NCBI GenBank assembly: GCA_045837725.1
Contig: JBEWZL010000227.1
Location: 248,001-312,000, forward strand
Source of the DNA: Vermamoeba vermiformis
Taxonomy: Eukaryota > Tubulinea > Echinamoebida
Direction: 5' to 3'
DNA: 64,000 nt
Under the pieces are notes generated by a model, which saw nothing but the letters and a program-made list of their open reading frames with translations, did not search any database and had not been told where the DNA came from. Numbering within the stretch: the first letter of the stretch is position 1; every line of letters starts with the position of its first letter. The position numbers were made by a program, and so were the translations under genes. Positions 21,253-33,942 of this stretch are shown piece after piece.

Positions 21253-23164
21253 ATGGGCAATTGTAACAAACCTGGTAATTATTCAATAATACTGCAGATT
21301 TGTAATGGGATCGAGAATAATCTTTTTCTTATTCTTTTACGATAGAGACGGATACGAGCTCAACGACAATTCAAACACAACAGCAACAACAGCCTAAAAA
21401 TGTGGATTAGTATGCAAATATAATTATTCAGCTAATAATATTTAATTTTCAAAATAACGGATTCAAGTTCATAATTAGTCTTGACGGTATATTAATCGTT
21501 ATATATTTTAGTGATTACATGTGCAAGCTACTATTATTAGGTATGTAATTTTTGATCCATGTAGAACACGAAGCTAAAAATTGCTGCATCCATTTCTTAT
21601 GGGAAGACCGTTGGAAACTTCTATTAATTTGTTCTCTTAATATCTTTAACGCTAATATTTATATAAAGGCGACTCTGGTGTTGGAAAGAGCGCTCTAATG
21701 ATGAGATTTGCGGTAAGTCAACGAAACAACGGATCAGCAACAGACCGATCAGATCGATTATTCTGCGCTATTGGCTTTATAATTTAAATTAACTTATAAT
21801 ATAGCATTAGATCAAAATTTCGCCTTTATTAAACAATTACTTTCGGTGGCAGCCTCGAGACAATTATTAACTTTTTTTCTTTAGGAAGACGCATTTAAAG
21901 GAACATTTATTAGTACCGTTGGCATTGACTTTGTAAGTAATTAATTAATATCGTTATTATTATAGTTTCCCGAAGCTTCTTTCCTACCAAAGTTTAGCAC
22001 GGGATGCGAACACAAAAAAAATGTCACAATTAGGACCCTAATTGTAGACAAAAGATCTTCATAATCAAATAACGCTTAGTGAATATAATATAATAACCCA
22101 TAATCGAACAACGGTCTCGATATGACAGATCCGCTATTTTAAGGGTTGCATTATGAATCTCATATTTTTCTCTTGCAGAAAATGAAAACAGTTAATATTG
22201 GAGGCAAACGCGTTAAAATTCAAATTGTAAGTATACTTAAGAATACACGAAGAGGACATTTGACATCAAATCAGACTATAATTTTCTTTCTTCCCTTTGC
22301 AAAAGAATACGCTCAACAACATTGATTCTAACGTGTTTATTATTATAGTGGGATACTGCTGGCCAAGAACGATTCGTAAGGACAAAAAGAATTGATTTTT
22401 TTTCCAATAATTGTGCATTGATGAACACGTCCAACTAACGTCCATTATTTTCACGTACAGCGAACAATTACAAAGACATATTATAGAGGAGTAAGTAGTG
22501 CTCGGCATTGTTAACATATATATACCTTTGATTATGATATTTGATATATACATAATAAGTGATAGTGATGCGAAGTGGTGGTAGATCTTGTGTTTCGTGT
22601 TCTTACAGAGACGTTTTATATTATAGGCTCAAGGCTACGTATTGGTATTTGATATCACAGCCAAGGACTCGTTCGATCACGTCAAGTACTGGCTCGGAGA
22701 AATTAAAAAGAACGGCAATGACTTCGTGCCAAAAGTGCTCGTGGGAAACAAATCAGGTACGTCTTCAGAATCATTTGCAACGTGGTGATAACGATACGTA
22801 CACGTGTTGTATATTGCATGACACGTGTTCGATAAAAATTTATGCAAATTACATCGAGATTACGTTTTCGTTCCGTAACCGATTGACTAAATTTTATTCG
22901 TAAAGATTTGGAGGATAAACGAATGGTTAGTAAAGAAGAGTGCCAGGTACGTCAAATATACATATATAAACACTTCTATATGACTGTATATAAATATTCT
23001 ATGCATAGAAATTTGCCGAAGAAAAGGCGATCCCGTTCGTAGAGGCCAGTGCGAAGGACGGAAACAATGTGCAGGAGCTGTTTATCAACCTCACAGAACG
23101 ATTTATCTCTAGTACCCAGGCCCAAGAACGTACCCAAGAACGGGCGAATGAAGAGAGCAAATAG
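21253..23164 (+). CDS. Rab-family small GTPase with acylation-type N-terminus
   Basis: Ten short exons join to about 212 residues. All G motifs are present: GDSGVGKSALMMRF (P-loop), STVGIDF (switch I), WDTAGQERF (switch II, split between exons), NKSD and EASAK. The core resembles the Rab1/Rab8 group, which controls vesicle traffic. Two features are unusual. The C-terminus (ERTQERANEESK) has no cysteine, so the prenylation site of ordinary Rabs is missing. The N-terminus starts MGNCNKP, with Gly2 and Cys4 matching dual myristoylation/palmitoylation signals, followed by a Gln-rich linker. Plant ARA6-type Rabs use the same solution. One intron holds an imperfect palindrome (TGACACGTGTTC at 22819). 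Exact trafficking step unknown. Confidence 0.9.
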
Positions 23165-23854
23165 ATAGCGACTTCCCGTTTAAGTAATTCCATACCGTAA
23201 AAACACATCCCGAGAAAAGCTAACAAAATTTTTATCTCATGTCCAGATTTTAATTTTATTAGCTTTTCTTATCATTATCTTTCTATTAGTTTATAGCGAT
23301 CTTGCTATTAGATTAATAGACTAAGATTCAACTCTCGCGATCTTGTTACAAGATTCGCAATTTTTTGTCTTTCATACCTGTAAATAAACCATTATATATT
23401 AACATTTGATCGTTAGGTCCTTAATTAGTTAGCACTAAACAGAAGCTCCTTTGCGTTCACATCCTCCTGAACTTTACACTTTGACGTTAGTTTGATTAAT
23501 TAGACTTGCTATATTTAGGCCGTTGTTTGCGGACGAAAAATCCAACTTTCTGGTCCTGTTTTGCATTTCACTTTGCATTAGAAGAGAATAAGAGAACTCG
23601 TTGCTTTGGCTCGTACGTGGATCTTTAAAGAATCGAAATCCAGCGAAGAAGCATGAGGAGGACCGAGCTTTCTTTGGCGGTACTATGTAAGTAATATAAT
23701 GAAATATAGTAACTCCAATAATAATTCGCAAATTAATGGCTTATGAAGTTGAGTCTACTGTCGGGACCAGTGATCTAATTCTCTTTTAATTATAGTTGTT
23801 TTAATATGTACCTGTTATTCTCTTACGATTATAGAGCCCAGGGAATATAATGGC
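23165..23854. other. Intergenic gap upstream of the seven-helix gene
   Basis: AT-rich sequence with no convincing exon. A short ATG-initiated stretch near 23653 could be a non-coding leader exon or an alternative start for the following gene, but it does not splice in frame cleanly. Confidence 0.35.
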
Positions 23855-26144
23855 ATGGTAAGAACAACACCTTATCCTATTGTTTCATTTCACAACGGAT
23901 CTATTGACGGGATGTCACAACGCGAATGTATTTCTGAAGCATCTAATGCATTTGTAATAATTATAGGTGATACCCACTCCACATTCTCGAACAATAGGGC
24001 CGCGAGATTGGACTTTTGAAATCGTTCGAGAGCTTGTATTGCCAGATGCAGCAAATTTAACCGACAGGTACAACTTATTATCGAATCAAATCTACTATTT
24101 ATATTTTATATACGTAATATTATTCGGCGTGTTTCCGATTTTCCATATTAGAAAAAATTAAGGAATAATGCACGCATCTTGTCAGCGGCGTTTTTGCGCG
24201 CTTTCAAACGTCATATATCATCGTTTCTAATATCGGCTACTCCTTAACAATATTATACATATGATTATGTTACTGCTTATTATACATTGCGAGCTATTGT
24301 TTGACGGGGGACGGCAAAAACGTGGGATCTGATTCAATTTAATTGCAGAATTATTTTATTGGATTTACCCGTGGGATGGTCGCAAGAGCGAATGGCGTTG
24401 CTAGCAGTAGAAAATAATACAGCTGGAATTATAACTCCTATCCGAGCGGACGGTACGGAAAATCTCATCAACGCAATCTCTTTCTAAAAATACTTACATT
24501 TCCATTTATAGTGCCCTTTCCTGGCTTAGGAGCTTATATTTGGGACGGAAGGTACGAATAATTATATTTTAACTCAATCTCCATTTTTCTAATCACAATT
24601 TTTTTGTAGCGACTCACATCTGACGATGATGCCTGCGACTGAGTTGATTATGCCCGATTTCAATTTCTTATCGGACTTAATTAAGAATCAATCGCGCGTC
24701 GTAGTTAATATGACGTCAGAAGGTAAGCAAATAATAGAAATAATTCTCTGCATCTCGATCCTGATCTTCATTTTTATGTGACAAAAGAATACAACGCATG
24801 GGACGAGACATTCCAAAAAGGAGGCATAGCTTTCAGCGTCATATTGTCGCCATTGACGTTCTTCGCGATGGGTTTTGCCGCCTTTAAACTATTTTATTTC
24901 ATCAAATACCGTGGCGTACAAGTCTCAGTCGTGCAAATTGTGTTATTATTCCACGTTATAGGCAATGCTAGCAAGTCTATAATATATCTATATTAAAGTA
25001 ATATTACCTTTATTAATATTAAAATTCTTTTGTTTAGTTCGTTTTGTGGAGTCGACGGTAGATCCGATCATGTCAAGAACAATATTCCCGCTCATAGTCC
25101 AGCAATTATTATTGACCGGCAGTTGGCCCTTTTCATCGTGCTCGACACTGTTAATATCCTTTTATTGGTATGTACTATACGGCGAATCTTTGTGTCGAGA
25201 TTCAAGTGTCAAAACGTCATGGTGAAAAATAATTCCGCTGAATAATTGCGGATATTTTACGAGCATGCAATTCATTAATTAATTACTTCGTTACTATATT
25301 AGGCAAGAACTTATCGATAAGACGAACGCACGAGTCAGCCTCTTCGTTAAAAAGTTGAAGATTCCGTTTTGGATCATCTCGTGCCTTATTTTTGCGATGG
25401 AGCTCGTTAGTTCGACATTACGCGGCACTTATTTTCCGCTGAGTGTTTTAACGACTTTGACGGGCATTTTGTACATTGTCACCGAGATCGGCCTTTCTAT
25501 TCTTTACTTCATTTCAGGTAACTTACAAATGCGATTTTATGCGATCCTATATATCATAGGAATCTATAGTTATTGGTTTATGGAGCTGATTTGATTCTTT
25601 TTTGTAGGAATTAAAATTATCAAGTACATCCGAGCGTCATCAAAGGACAAAACTTCAAAACGCAAGGCCAATCTCATGCGAGTACGTATATTATGGATAA
25701 AACAATACAATATGATCGATTTCTTATTAATTCAATACAGACAACGCGAAGTATCATTATCAGCGGAATTTTGATGATTTTCTTCGTGGTCGCGTTGGCT
25801 ATTGGAGGCTTGAGTAACTTGCTCTATGTTCCTTGGGCCTATTGGACAATTTGGTTCACTATTTACTCCTTCTTGACTGTTGGCAGCATTTTCCAAATTG
25901 CCGCGTTCAATTTGCCCAAAAAAGGCAAGTAGCTTGCAAATTCTTTTTCCAACGCTTTGTTACCTTAATCGTTATGAATATATGCATATTAAGGAGATTA
26001 TTAACTTTGTCCGCAGGTCAATCGACTACAGATGGCGGATCCGTTCGAACAGTCAGATCTCAGAACTCTTTACTCACAGCAAGCGGCACTGGTAGTAGAA
26101 TTGAATTGCATATTCCCCAAGAGTCGACGGCGCCAGCAGTATAA
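23855..26144 (+). CDS. Seven-transmembrane protein with a PA-like ectodomain
   Basis: Spliced from about nine exons, ending at TAA 26142-26144. Residues near 35-130 resemble a protease-associated (PA) domain (IILLDLPVGWSQERMALLAVENNTAGIIT, region about 24351-24470). Seven hydrophobic segments follow (for example FSVILSPLTFFAMGFAAF, IPFWIISCLIFAMELV, IIISGILMIFFVVALAI), then a Ser/Thr-rich cytoplasmic tail. The segment IRFVESTVDP followed by a helix ending SFYWQEL resembles the TOM1/THH1-type seven-helix family. That junction needs a GC-AG intron at 24971-25037 (donor GCAAGT). The best start is an ATG at 23855-23857 that ends its exon, immediately followed by a GTAAGA donor. No signal peptide results, so an upstream start is possible. 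Receptor function is inferred. Confidence 0.65.
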
Positions 26145-26390
26145 TAGTACTAATATTATGATGGGTCGTATCTTAAGTCGTTCTAGTCGTTGACAAATGG
26201 CAAGTCCCCGGCAGTAATTTAATGTATAATAATAAATTGTTAATATAATCAGCTTCTCGAACGTTTAGCGCTAATAAGAATAACGACAATTCACTAATCT
26301 CGCTAAAATAGCCTGAAACAGATATCATTATCAAAAAGATTTTTAAGTTTGATCCGCAGGCTACCAGTCCAATCGGTGTTTATTGCCAAA

Positions 26391-28112
26391 TTAAGAACAA
26401 TGACGTAGATAAGGCATCTTGCTAGTCAAATTCTCGCAGAATGCTAATCGCGCATTACCAAGACCACGAATGTCTTGCAAAGACGTCAAAGCAGACAAAT
26501 GTCGACCGAAGAAAACACCTTCTTCTGCTGGAGAAATGCGCAAAAAAGTCAAATGATTCAACGCTGTAAATAACAACACGTTTTCTTCGCTTCTCCAATG
26601 ATAAAACACCAGCCTCCGCAACGTTGTTATCTTCACTAAGCAGTCTATCAATTTTTCACTACTGTTTGTGCCATTGCAAAAAGAGGTTAATTTTAAATTG
26701 TCAAAATTATAGGCAAAATCTTCGTCTTTTAAATTGATATTTAAAGTGAGCGCTGACAATTTCGATAATTTTGATAAATTATTGACAATGCTGGCCAGTG
26801 GTGCTAATAATGGAATCGCCAAACGTTCCAAAATTGTTAATTGGTCTAAATTTAGCTGCTCGTAATCTCGAGGAATTTTTCTGCCGTTCAAATCGAGGGA
26901 CTTCAACTTGGTCAAAGCATTGACAGTGCTGATATTATTTGCTGAATATGCCTCTAATGATGTCAAGTTGGTAAGATAACGCAAGTAATCCAAATCATTG
27001 GTGACTCCGCGCAATTCTAACGATTCTAATTTTTCGAACTGGATCAAGGATTGCACTTCAAAGTTTCCAACTAACGACTTTAAAGTTGTCGATAATAGAT
27101 TGGCTAGTAATCTATCTTTGTTTCTATCACGAATATCATCATCTGGTGTTGAATCATCGATGTCAAACTTTTGCAGATCTGTCATGGCTGTCAAAAATTC
27201 AAATAGTTTGTACTCAGCATTTGACGGCCAATAAATGTATAATTCTCGTAGCTTCTTTAACTGCGAATATTGATTCAAATGATCCACTGGAATGTTGTCG
27301 CAGAGCATTCGCAAGTACGTTAGATTCGTGTTTGTGTGAAAAGGTAGAGCTTCATTTGTACACAATTTTAGTGATTCTAGCGACGTTAATTGGTCCAAAT
27401 GAATGTCTATAATTTCTGTACCAAAGCTTTCGTATTCGAGGACTTTCAAGTTGCAAAACTGTTTGAATTTTTCGACGGATGCATCCGTTGGTCTAACTAC
27501 TCTTAGATATAGCTTGGTTAACTTGCTAGGGTTCTGTAATTGAGTGAATGGATCGATGCTAAATTTGCCGGAGTGATTTAACTTCAAACACTCTAGATTT
27601 GGTGTCCCTTTCAGAATTTGAGCGAGTTCTTTGGATCCAGCACTTAAAACTAATTTTCGAATTTTAAGGAACTTAGTAATAAACCCTGGGGGAGGATTCT
27701 GCCATCTAAGAAACTCCCATTCCTCGATATTGGTCAGATTGAATTGATTTCGTTAACTTCATCCAATCTTCAAATGTGATGTCTTCGGCAAGCCTTTCTT
27801 TGAATATAAATGACCTTAGATTTGTTAGTATTGATATCGCTGAAACGACGTCTTTGACTGGCATATCAAGTTTGGACTTTGCGAACGAAAGTGAGATTAG
27901 ATGTGGGATCTTCGATAAATGCTCGGTAATGCTGAAAAAATTGTTGTCATTTGCTAAATATATTCTAAAATTATCATAGTGAATAATGTTGAACCATTCT
28001 TTGTTTGCTAAACGAAGAGTTCGTTTCGGATGGATCTTGCATCTAAAAACGTCGTAATCAACTGCCATAGCTCTAAGGGAATACAACCAAATATCCCTCT
28101 TTCTTTATCCAT
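26391..28112 (-). pseudogene. F-box/LRR protein 3 with two compensating frameshifts
   Basis: The N-terminus (MDKERGIFGCIPLELWQLITTFLDARSIR, region 28112 to about 28026) is an F-box. It continues in another frame as TLRLANKEWFNIIHYDN, the second half of the same F-box, with no GT available for an intron. That frame runs to about 27750 (WMKLT) and then returns to the first frame (NQFNLTNIEEWEFLRW) and stays open through many LRRs to the stop at 26391. The two shifts cancel, about 270 bp apart. The middle segment is clearly coding in its own frame. Either two indels inactivated the gene recently, or these are assembly errors, in which case it is a normal SCF-type adaptor gene. Confidence 0.65.
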
Positions 28113-28324
28113 AATTATTATAGATTTTTTTCTCGCACCGCACGTGCTGTTCTAAACCATCAAAAATAGAAAATGCAACTTAAAATCTATCGGAAGTGGC
28201 TGGCCACGAGCTTAATCATCTGCTAACGATTAGTATAGTGTATAGTATAGCTAGGATAGGCTCATTCAAGAATCGACGCGATCGTCGATCTGGTTTATTT
28301 CTGATCGCGCAGAAGAGACGATGT

Positions 28325-28851
28325 TTACAAATTATCGAATTTAGAAAATACAGTTACAGCGTAAAAAAGGAGTAACGATAAAAAACGAATGAAAATTCCA
28401 TGGTCAAGCCGCCAATACTTTTGCGTGACGAATGTTTGGAACTGCTTCGGGGTGAAGGGATAAAGCATGAGATAACATATTAAATTATTAGCCTCGCATT
28501 TTACGTCGTGTTTCGCATGACGAGCAAAATCTTCATTGAATACGAAAATTGCTGTTAGAGCCACCAAGCATGAAACATCTCCATCAACGTTTAATCCATT
28601 AATATAACCATGCTCACTTCTTCCAGGCATGCAGATCGGGAGTGGGTAGGATGCCTGCAAGATGCAGAGAGAGGCTCGCCGTACAAATTTATGATGAACA
28701 GCCCAATACCTTGACCACAAGCAGAAAGTGCCGTTTTGAATGAAAGAAACAAAAAGCTAGACACAAGCATCAAGGTGCTCGACCAATGAACGTAACCCTC
28801 CCGCCGCAAAAAACGACCAAAAATACAATCCGAGATGAAGATTGATGCCAT
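28325..28851 (-). pseudogene. Relic of a kelch/EGF surface gene (copy 3, most decayed)
   Basis: The start region (ATGGCATCAATC) matches the start of the copy at 33146. Short blocks downstream align with the intact copy at 29474-31102 in the right order (for example CTTGTGGTCAAGG near 28712 and TTCATGCTTGGTGG near 28565), with everything between lost or scrambled. The upstream flank (28860-29060) also matches the upstream flank of the other two copies. No usable protein remains. It is the left-most and most eroded member of a three-gene tandem array. Confidence 0.6.
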
Positions 28852-29473
28852 TATTATTTTGAGAATCAATAAAGAACGGTTGTTTGCTAGCGAAGAGTTG
28901 GGCAGGTAAACAAGGAAGAAATTTGTTAATAATTAACTTCGAGTTATATATACACCTTACCTTATAATCACCTCATAGCCAGTTCCCTTGCGGAAAGAGA
29001 CAATGCCAGAGTTGGAATGGATGGCAGCGGATCGAACTCCTGCACGAAACAATATTATTAATATTTTTTAAAAATGCAGTGCAGTGGTTGCAATCATAGC
29101 ACTAAAACAAGGCTCATGGAGTTGGATTACGTGTACATTATTTTTTAAAAATTCAGAAACTTCTTGTTGGTTGAATATTGGCTAGCGTACGATAAATAAT
29201 GCTATAAAATATATTTAATAATTGTCGTTATTATTTGCAAAATATTTATTGCCATAAAACAAAAAATACCTGATCTTTGTTTGGCCTGCAATTGTGCGCT
29301 CGAAGGGAATGATTTCCTCAGCTAATCTTGATATAACTTTGCATTTCGAACATGAACTGTCGTTTACAGTACAAAAATAATTGCAGACAAAACGAGCGAT
29401 GAAACAACAACGAGCGAACCACTCGAAATAGAACTCTTCGGGGCCTTGACTGGCGATTGAACGGGTTCGGGAC
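28852..29473. other. Duplicated flank between kelch-array members
   Basis: Contains the upstream region of the relic (GAGAATCAATAAAGAAC block, repeated upstream of the copies at 31102 and 33146) and the downstream region of the next copy (GTGCGCTCGAAGG block near 29292, repeated at about 31585). No independent gene seen. Confidence 0.55.
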
Positions 29474-31102
29474 TCACTGGCGGTGCTTGAGGGGCCTCGA
29501 CTGGTGTGTCGCTTGAGGAGGTATTACAGCAGTGCAAGTATATCCGTCACCAGTAAAGCCATCGTTGCAAGCACACGAGTATCCAAGCATTTCATTGACA
29601 CAGTGTGCATTTGAATCGCAGCTGTACGTTGCGTTGTTGAAGCAGTGGTCGGATGGGATCAGCCACAAATCGTTGCTAGCTCCACCGCCAATGCCACCAA
29701 GCATGAACAAATCTCCATTGAGGCTCCGTCCCTTTGCTGTGCCGTGAAAATAGCGACCAGGCATCACGGAGCCAGGAGTGCGGTAGTGAGTGAAGTTGCC
29801 GAGAAGATTGGATTCGTTGTACACCAACTTCCATTGTTTTGACGTCTTGTTGAACAGCCACACGTCATTGAGACCTTGACCACAAGCCATGATAAGTGTG
29901 CCATCCTTACGATCGACAAAGGAGGCAGTTTCTCTTGCTGAAGGATTGTTGTCTGGATGGAAGTCTTCAGAAACGACTGTTTGAGCATTGTTTTTCGTAG
30001 TCGCGTCAGAGCCACGTTCAACTTGCCATTGCGTGGTGCGAGTATCAAACGACCAGACGTCGCTGAATATAGAACCAACGCGGAGAGGAACGCTGACTTC
30101 AGATCCTCCAAAGAGCCACACACGATCGTTCTCATCAATATCACAACCAGGTCCTTGGCGACCACCATAAAGACTGTCTGCGTACACTGTTTGCACAAAG
30201 CTGGTGTTGCCACTGATGAACGTCCATTGCAGCGATGTCGTGTTGAAGTGCCACACACGATTGGTTGATTCAGCGGGTGAAATCATCACGCCACTTAGCA
30301 GCCAAAAGTTGTTCAACGAGTCAGTCACAAAGCAAGCCGCTTCCAACGTTCCCGCGGCTGGAGAGACACCGTCTGGTCCTTGCATCCGTGTGAACAAATA
30401 CGATGTTGTATTGAACATCCACAGCTCACAGCAGTATGTAGTCGTGAAGAACCAAAGGTTGTCGTTGTGATCGATGGTTGAGATGGTGTAATACACTGGA
30501 CCAGGTGCGTTGTCTGGTGAAGGTACGCCAAGCACACCAGGGTTGCGGGGAACTGTGAAGTTGCCAGGACCAGCGACCCATCGGTAGAGATCTGTCTTCG
30601 GATCGTAGTTCCAAACTGTCGTCACGTACACATTATTCGGATTAATACCGAATGAAATCCAAAGTGTCTGTTTCGAGTCCATTAAAACCATTGGGATTTT
30701 TTTACGACCACCAGCGCCAACTGAAATATTACTCCAAACTCCGCGTTCTGGAAACTGTTCGACCGCATCTACGCAAAATAATTTAATTAGTTACAACAAA
30801 TATCCGATTATTATTATTATTAATAAATCGAATTTATTTATCGTCACTTAACAACTTTGTAAAATTATTGAACGAATCCGGAAATACCGGATGGGTATTT
30901 TAGGGATCCGTAAAAAAAAATACCGGATAGATCTTGGTGCAACAAATGCCTAGGTGCCAAGGCACTATTAATTAATGCTTAACTTACCTGCTACAACGTT
31001 TGTTGGCGATAACCAGATCGGCGCAACTTGTGCCGCCAACGATATTGACACGAACAGGCCCACGAACAACAAAACGACCAAAAGTACAACTCTAGATGTC
31101 AT
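29474..31102 (-). CDS. Kelch/EGF surface protein (copy 1), tail frameshifted
   Basis: The signal peptide (start 31102; MTSRVVLLVVLLFVGLF) ends in an intron of about 220 nt. The large second exon encodes a kelch-type beta-propeller (repeats such as DNLWFFTTT, NDRVWLFGG, GDLFMLGGIGGGASNDLW) and then one EGF-like module with six cysteines (DHCFNNATYSCDSNAHC... CNDGFTGDGYTC). In the sister copy at 31645 this is followed by a Pro-rich stalk and a hydrophobic GPI-type tail. Here an extra CA in an ACACAC run near 29507 shifts the frame, so the protein ends early at HRQ without an anchor. The stalk and a tail remain readable in the shifted frame. A secreted form or a recent null are both possible. 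Confidence 0.75.
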
Positions 31103-31644
31103 TGTTGTCGTTGAGAATCAATAAAGAACAGTTGTTTGCTAGCGAATGAGTTGGGGTTAAGCACGTGACATCCCAAACAAGGAAGAAAGATTCGTTAAGA
31201 ATTAAAGACATTTTCGAGTTATATTATACAACACTTACCTTCCGTAGTCTATGTTCCTTACCGGAGGAGACAACCGCCGAACTTGTAATGGGATGCATTG
31301 CCGGCTAGGCACGGATCGAACTCTCTGCACAAAACAAAATTGTTATTAATATTCTTAAAATATATCGTCTGTAGTTGCGTAATTACACAATTAAACAAGA
31401 CTTATGGAGTTGGTTTAGGTAATATTTAAAATTTAGAATCTGAATCTGGTTTGTTGGTCGAATTCGATAAATAATAGTACCAAATATAAGTAATAGTTTT
31501 AGTTAAATTAATATTATTAATTATTGTTTCCGTAACAACAAAAAATACCTGATCAGGTATATTGCTTGGCCTGCTATTGTGCGCTCGAAGGTAATGAATT
31601 CCTTAGCTAATCTCGAGTTTACTTTGCATTTCGAACATTGTCGT
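31103..31644. other. Duplicated flank between kelch-array copies 1 and 2
   Basis: Holds the upstream region of copy 1 and the downstream region of copy 2, both with clear counterparts at 28852-29473. Nothing else recognised. Confidence 0.5.
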
Positions 31645-33146
31645 TCACAGCACAAAAACAAATACAGATAAAACTAGCGATGAAACAACAACGAGCGAAC
31701 CACTCGAGACAGAACTACGGCTCTTCGGGGCCTTAACTGGCGATTGAACGGGTTCAGGGCTCGCTGGTGGTTCTTGAGGGGCTTCGACTGGTGATTGAAC
31801 GGGTTCGGGACTCACTGGCGGTGCCTCTTGAGGAGGTATTATAGCAGTGCAAGTATATCCATCGCCAGTAAAGCCATCGTTGCAAGCACACGAGTATCCA
31901 AGCATCTCGTTGACACAGTGTGCATTTGAATCGCATTCGTAAGATGCATTATTGAAGCAGTGGTCAGATGGAATCAGCCACAAATCGTTTCTATTTCCAC
32001 CGCCAATGCCACCAAGCATGAACAAATCTCCGTTGAGGCTCCGTCCCTTTGCTGTGCCGTGAAAATAGCGAGCAGGCATCGCCGAGCCAGGAGTGCGGTA
32101 GTGAGTGAAGTTGCCGAGAAGATTGGAGTCTCCATAGATCTGTTTCCATTGCTTTGACGTCTTGTTGAACAGCCACACGTCATTGAGACCCCCTTGACCA
32201 CAAGCCATGATAAGTGTTCCGTCCTTGCGATCGACAAATGACGCAGTGTCTCTCGCTGAAGGATTGTTGTCTGGATGGAAGTCTTCAGAAACGACGTTTT
32301 GAGCGTTGTTTCTGGTGGTATCGTTTGATCCGCGTTCTCCATTGCGTGCGGGACAAACGACCAGACGCGCGACAAAGACCGTGAGAGCCGGCGCTGCCAG
32401 ATCCTCCAAAGAGCCCAAGATCTCGTCAATATCACAACCATCCTTGGCGACCACATAAAATTGCGTACATTGCAAATGTTGCAGGAACGTCCATTGCATG
32501 ACTTGAGGCAGAGACGTACACACGCCACAGCAGCCATGTTCAACGAGTCGGTCACAAGCAAGCTGTTTCCAACGTTCCCGCGGCTGGAGAGACACCGCTG
32601 GTCCCATCCTAAGATGGTTTGAACATCCACAGCTCGCAGCAGACTGGTGAGAACCAGTTTGTTAGGGTGGGAATACACTGAGCCAGGGCGTCGGGAAGGA
32701 CGCCAGTCACCAGGCAGGACCAGCGACCCACGGTGAGATGTCCGGACGAGTCCAAGCTGTCATCAAGTGTGAAAGCACTCGAACCGAATGCAATCCAAAG
32801 CGTCCTCTCGAGTCCATTAAAATCATCGGGATTGCTCTGCGACCACCGGTGCATGAAATATTACTCCAAACGCCACGTTCTGGAAACTGTCGAGCACTAG
32901 TATAGAGTTTTTCTGGTGAGTAATTCTTTGTCGTAGTATTTTAGGGATCCGTAAAAAAAAATACAGGATAGATCTTGGTGCTACAAATGCTTACGTGCCT
33001 AGGCACTATTAATTACTGATTAACTTACTTGCTGCAACGTTTGTAGGCGATAACCAGATCGGCGCAATTTTTGCCGCCAACGATGTTGACACGAGCAACA
33101 AAACGATCAGGTACACAAAGCGAGATGATGAAGAGATTGATGCCAT
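31645..33146 (-). pseudogene. Kelch/EGF surface gene (copy 2), 5' half decayed
   Basis: The 3' half is intact (31645 to about 32300): kelch repeats nearly identical to copy 1, the EGF-like module, a stalk of duplicated PVSPEPVQSPV units and a GPI-type tail ending SLVLSVFVFVL. The start (33146) keeps a signal peptide and the following intron. Between about 32330 and 32880, however, dozens of small deletions relative to copy 1 destroy the frame. It is the mirror image of copy 1, which has a good body and a broken tail. Probably a pseudogene, although a C-terminal fragment could still be read. Confidence 0.7.
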
Positions 33147-33942
33147 TGTTGCTGTTGAGAGTCAAGCAAGAATAGTTGTTATGAAAGTGAATAATTTGTG
33201 TTGTTGAAACGAGCAGCACGTGCTGGCATCACACGGATCCAGTGTACCGAACTAAACAAGGAAATTATGAGCACAAAGAAAGAAATTTTAATAATTAAAT
33301 ATTTTCAAGTTATATCAACACCGACCTCCAATAAGTATGCAGTCCTGGTAATCCGTTCGAGGAAAATTCCGCCAAGTTTTGAAACACTAAATAAATTTGG
33401 CTTAGGAATACATATACAGTTTATATTATATATTATATTTATTTGTACTTAAATAATTTAATTTAATATCGGGACATCGGCGTTATTAATAAGTAATTTG
33501 TGCGGAAAAAATATTCTGGATTCGATCAAATACGACCCAAATAATTTACCTTACCAGTAAGTTTATTATACGAGAGGAAGATGGCCGATAGGATCTCGTA
33601 GAAACCTAGTATTGATCCGGCGACGTCCAGCCTGGACAGTACTGGTCAGCCTTGCATCAGAACCTACCTCTGACTTCAACGGATCTTTATCATTCTAATG
33701 TTAAGGGAATTATTAAATATATGATCGGGTGCTGTGCGATCACATGTTGTCTTCATTTCGTTCTGTTTACTTATTTTCTTATTATTTTGATTGATGTTCA
33801 CAGAGCGCCAGGAAAAAAATCAGAAGCGTGAGACTGGCTGTGAATTGTAAACAATATTATTTTAATTTGTCAATGGACCGTTTTTTGCATTGTAAAATCA
33901 ATACGGATCAGTCTAGACTCCTTCGTGTGGAAGTACTAATTG
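33147..33942. other. Intergenic gap right of the kelch array
   Basis: The first 100 bp or so resemble the upstream flanks of the other array copies. The remainder is AT-rich without a recognisable gene and includes the promoter of the F-box/ankyrin gene at 33943. Confidence 0.4.
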
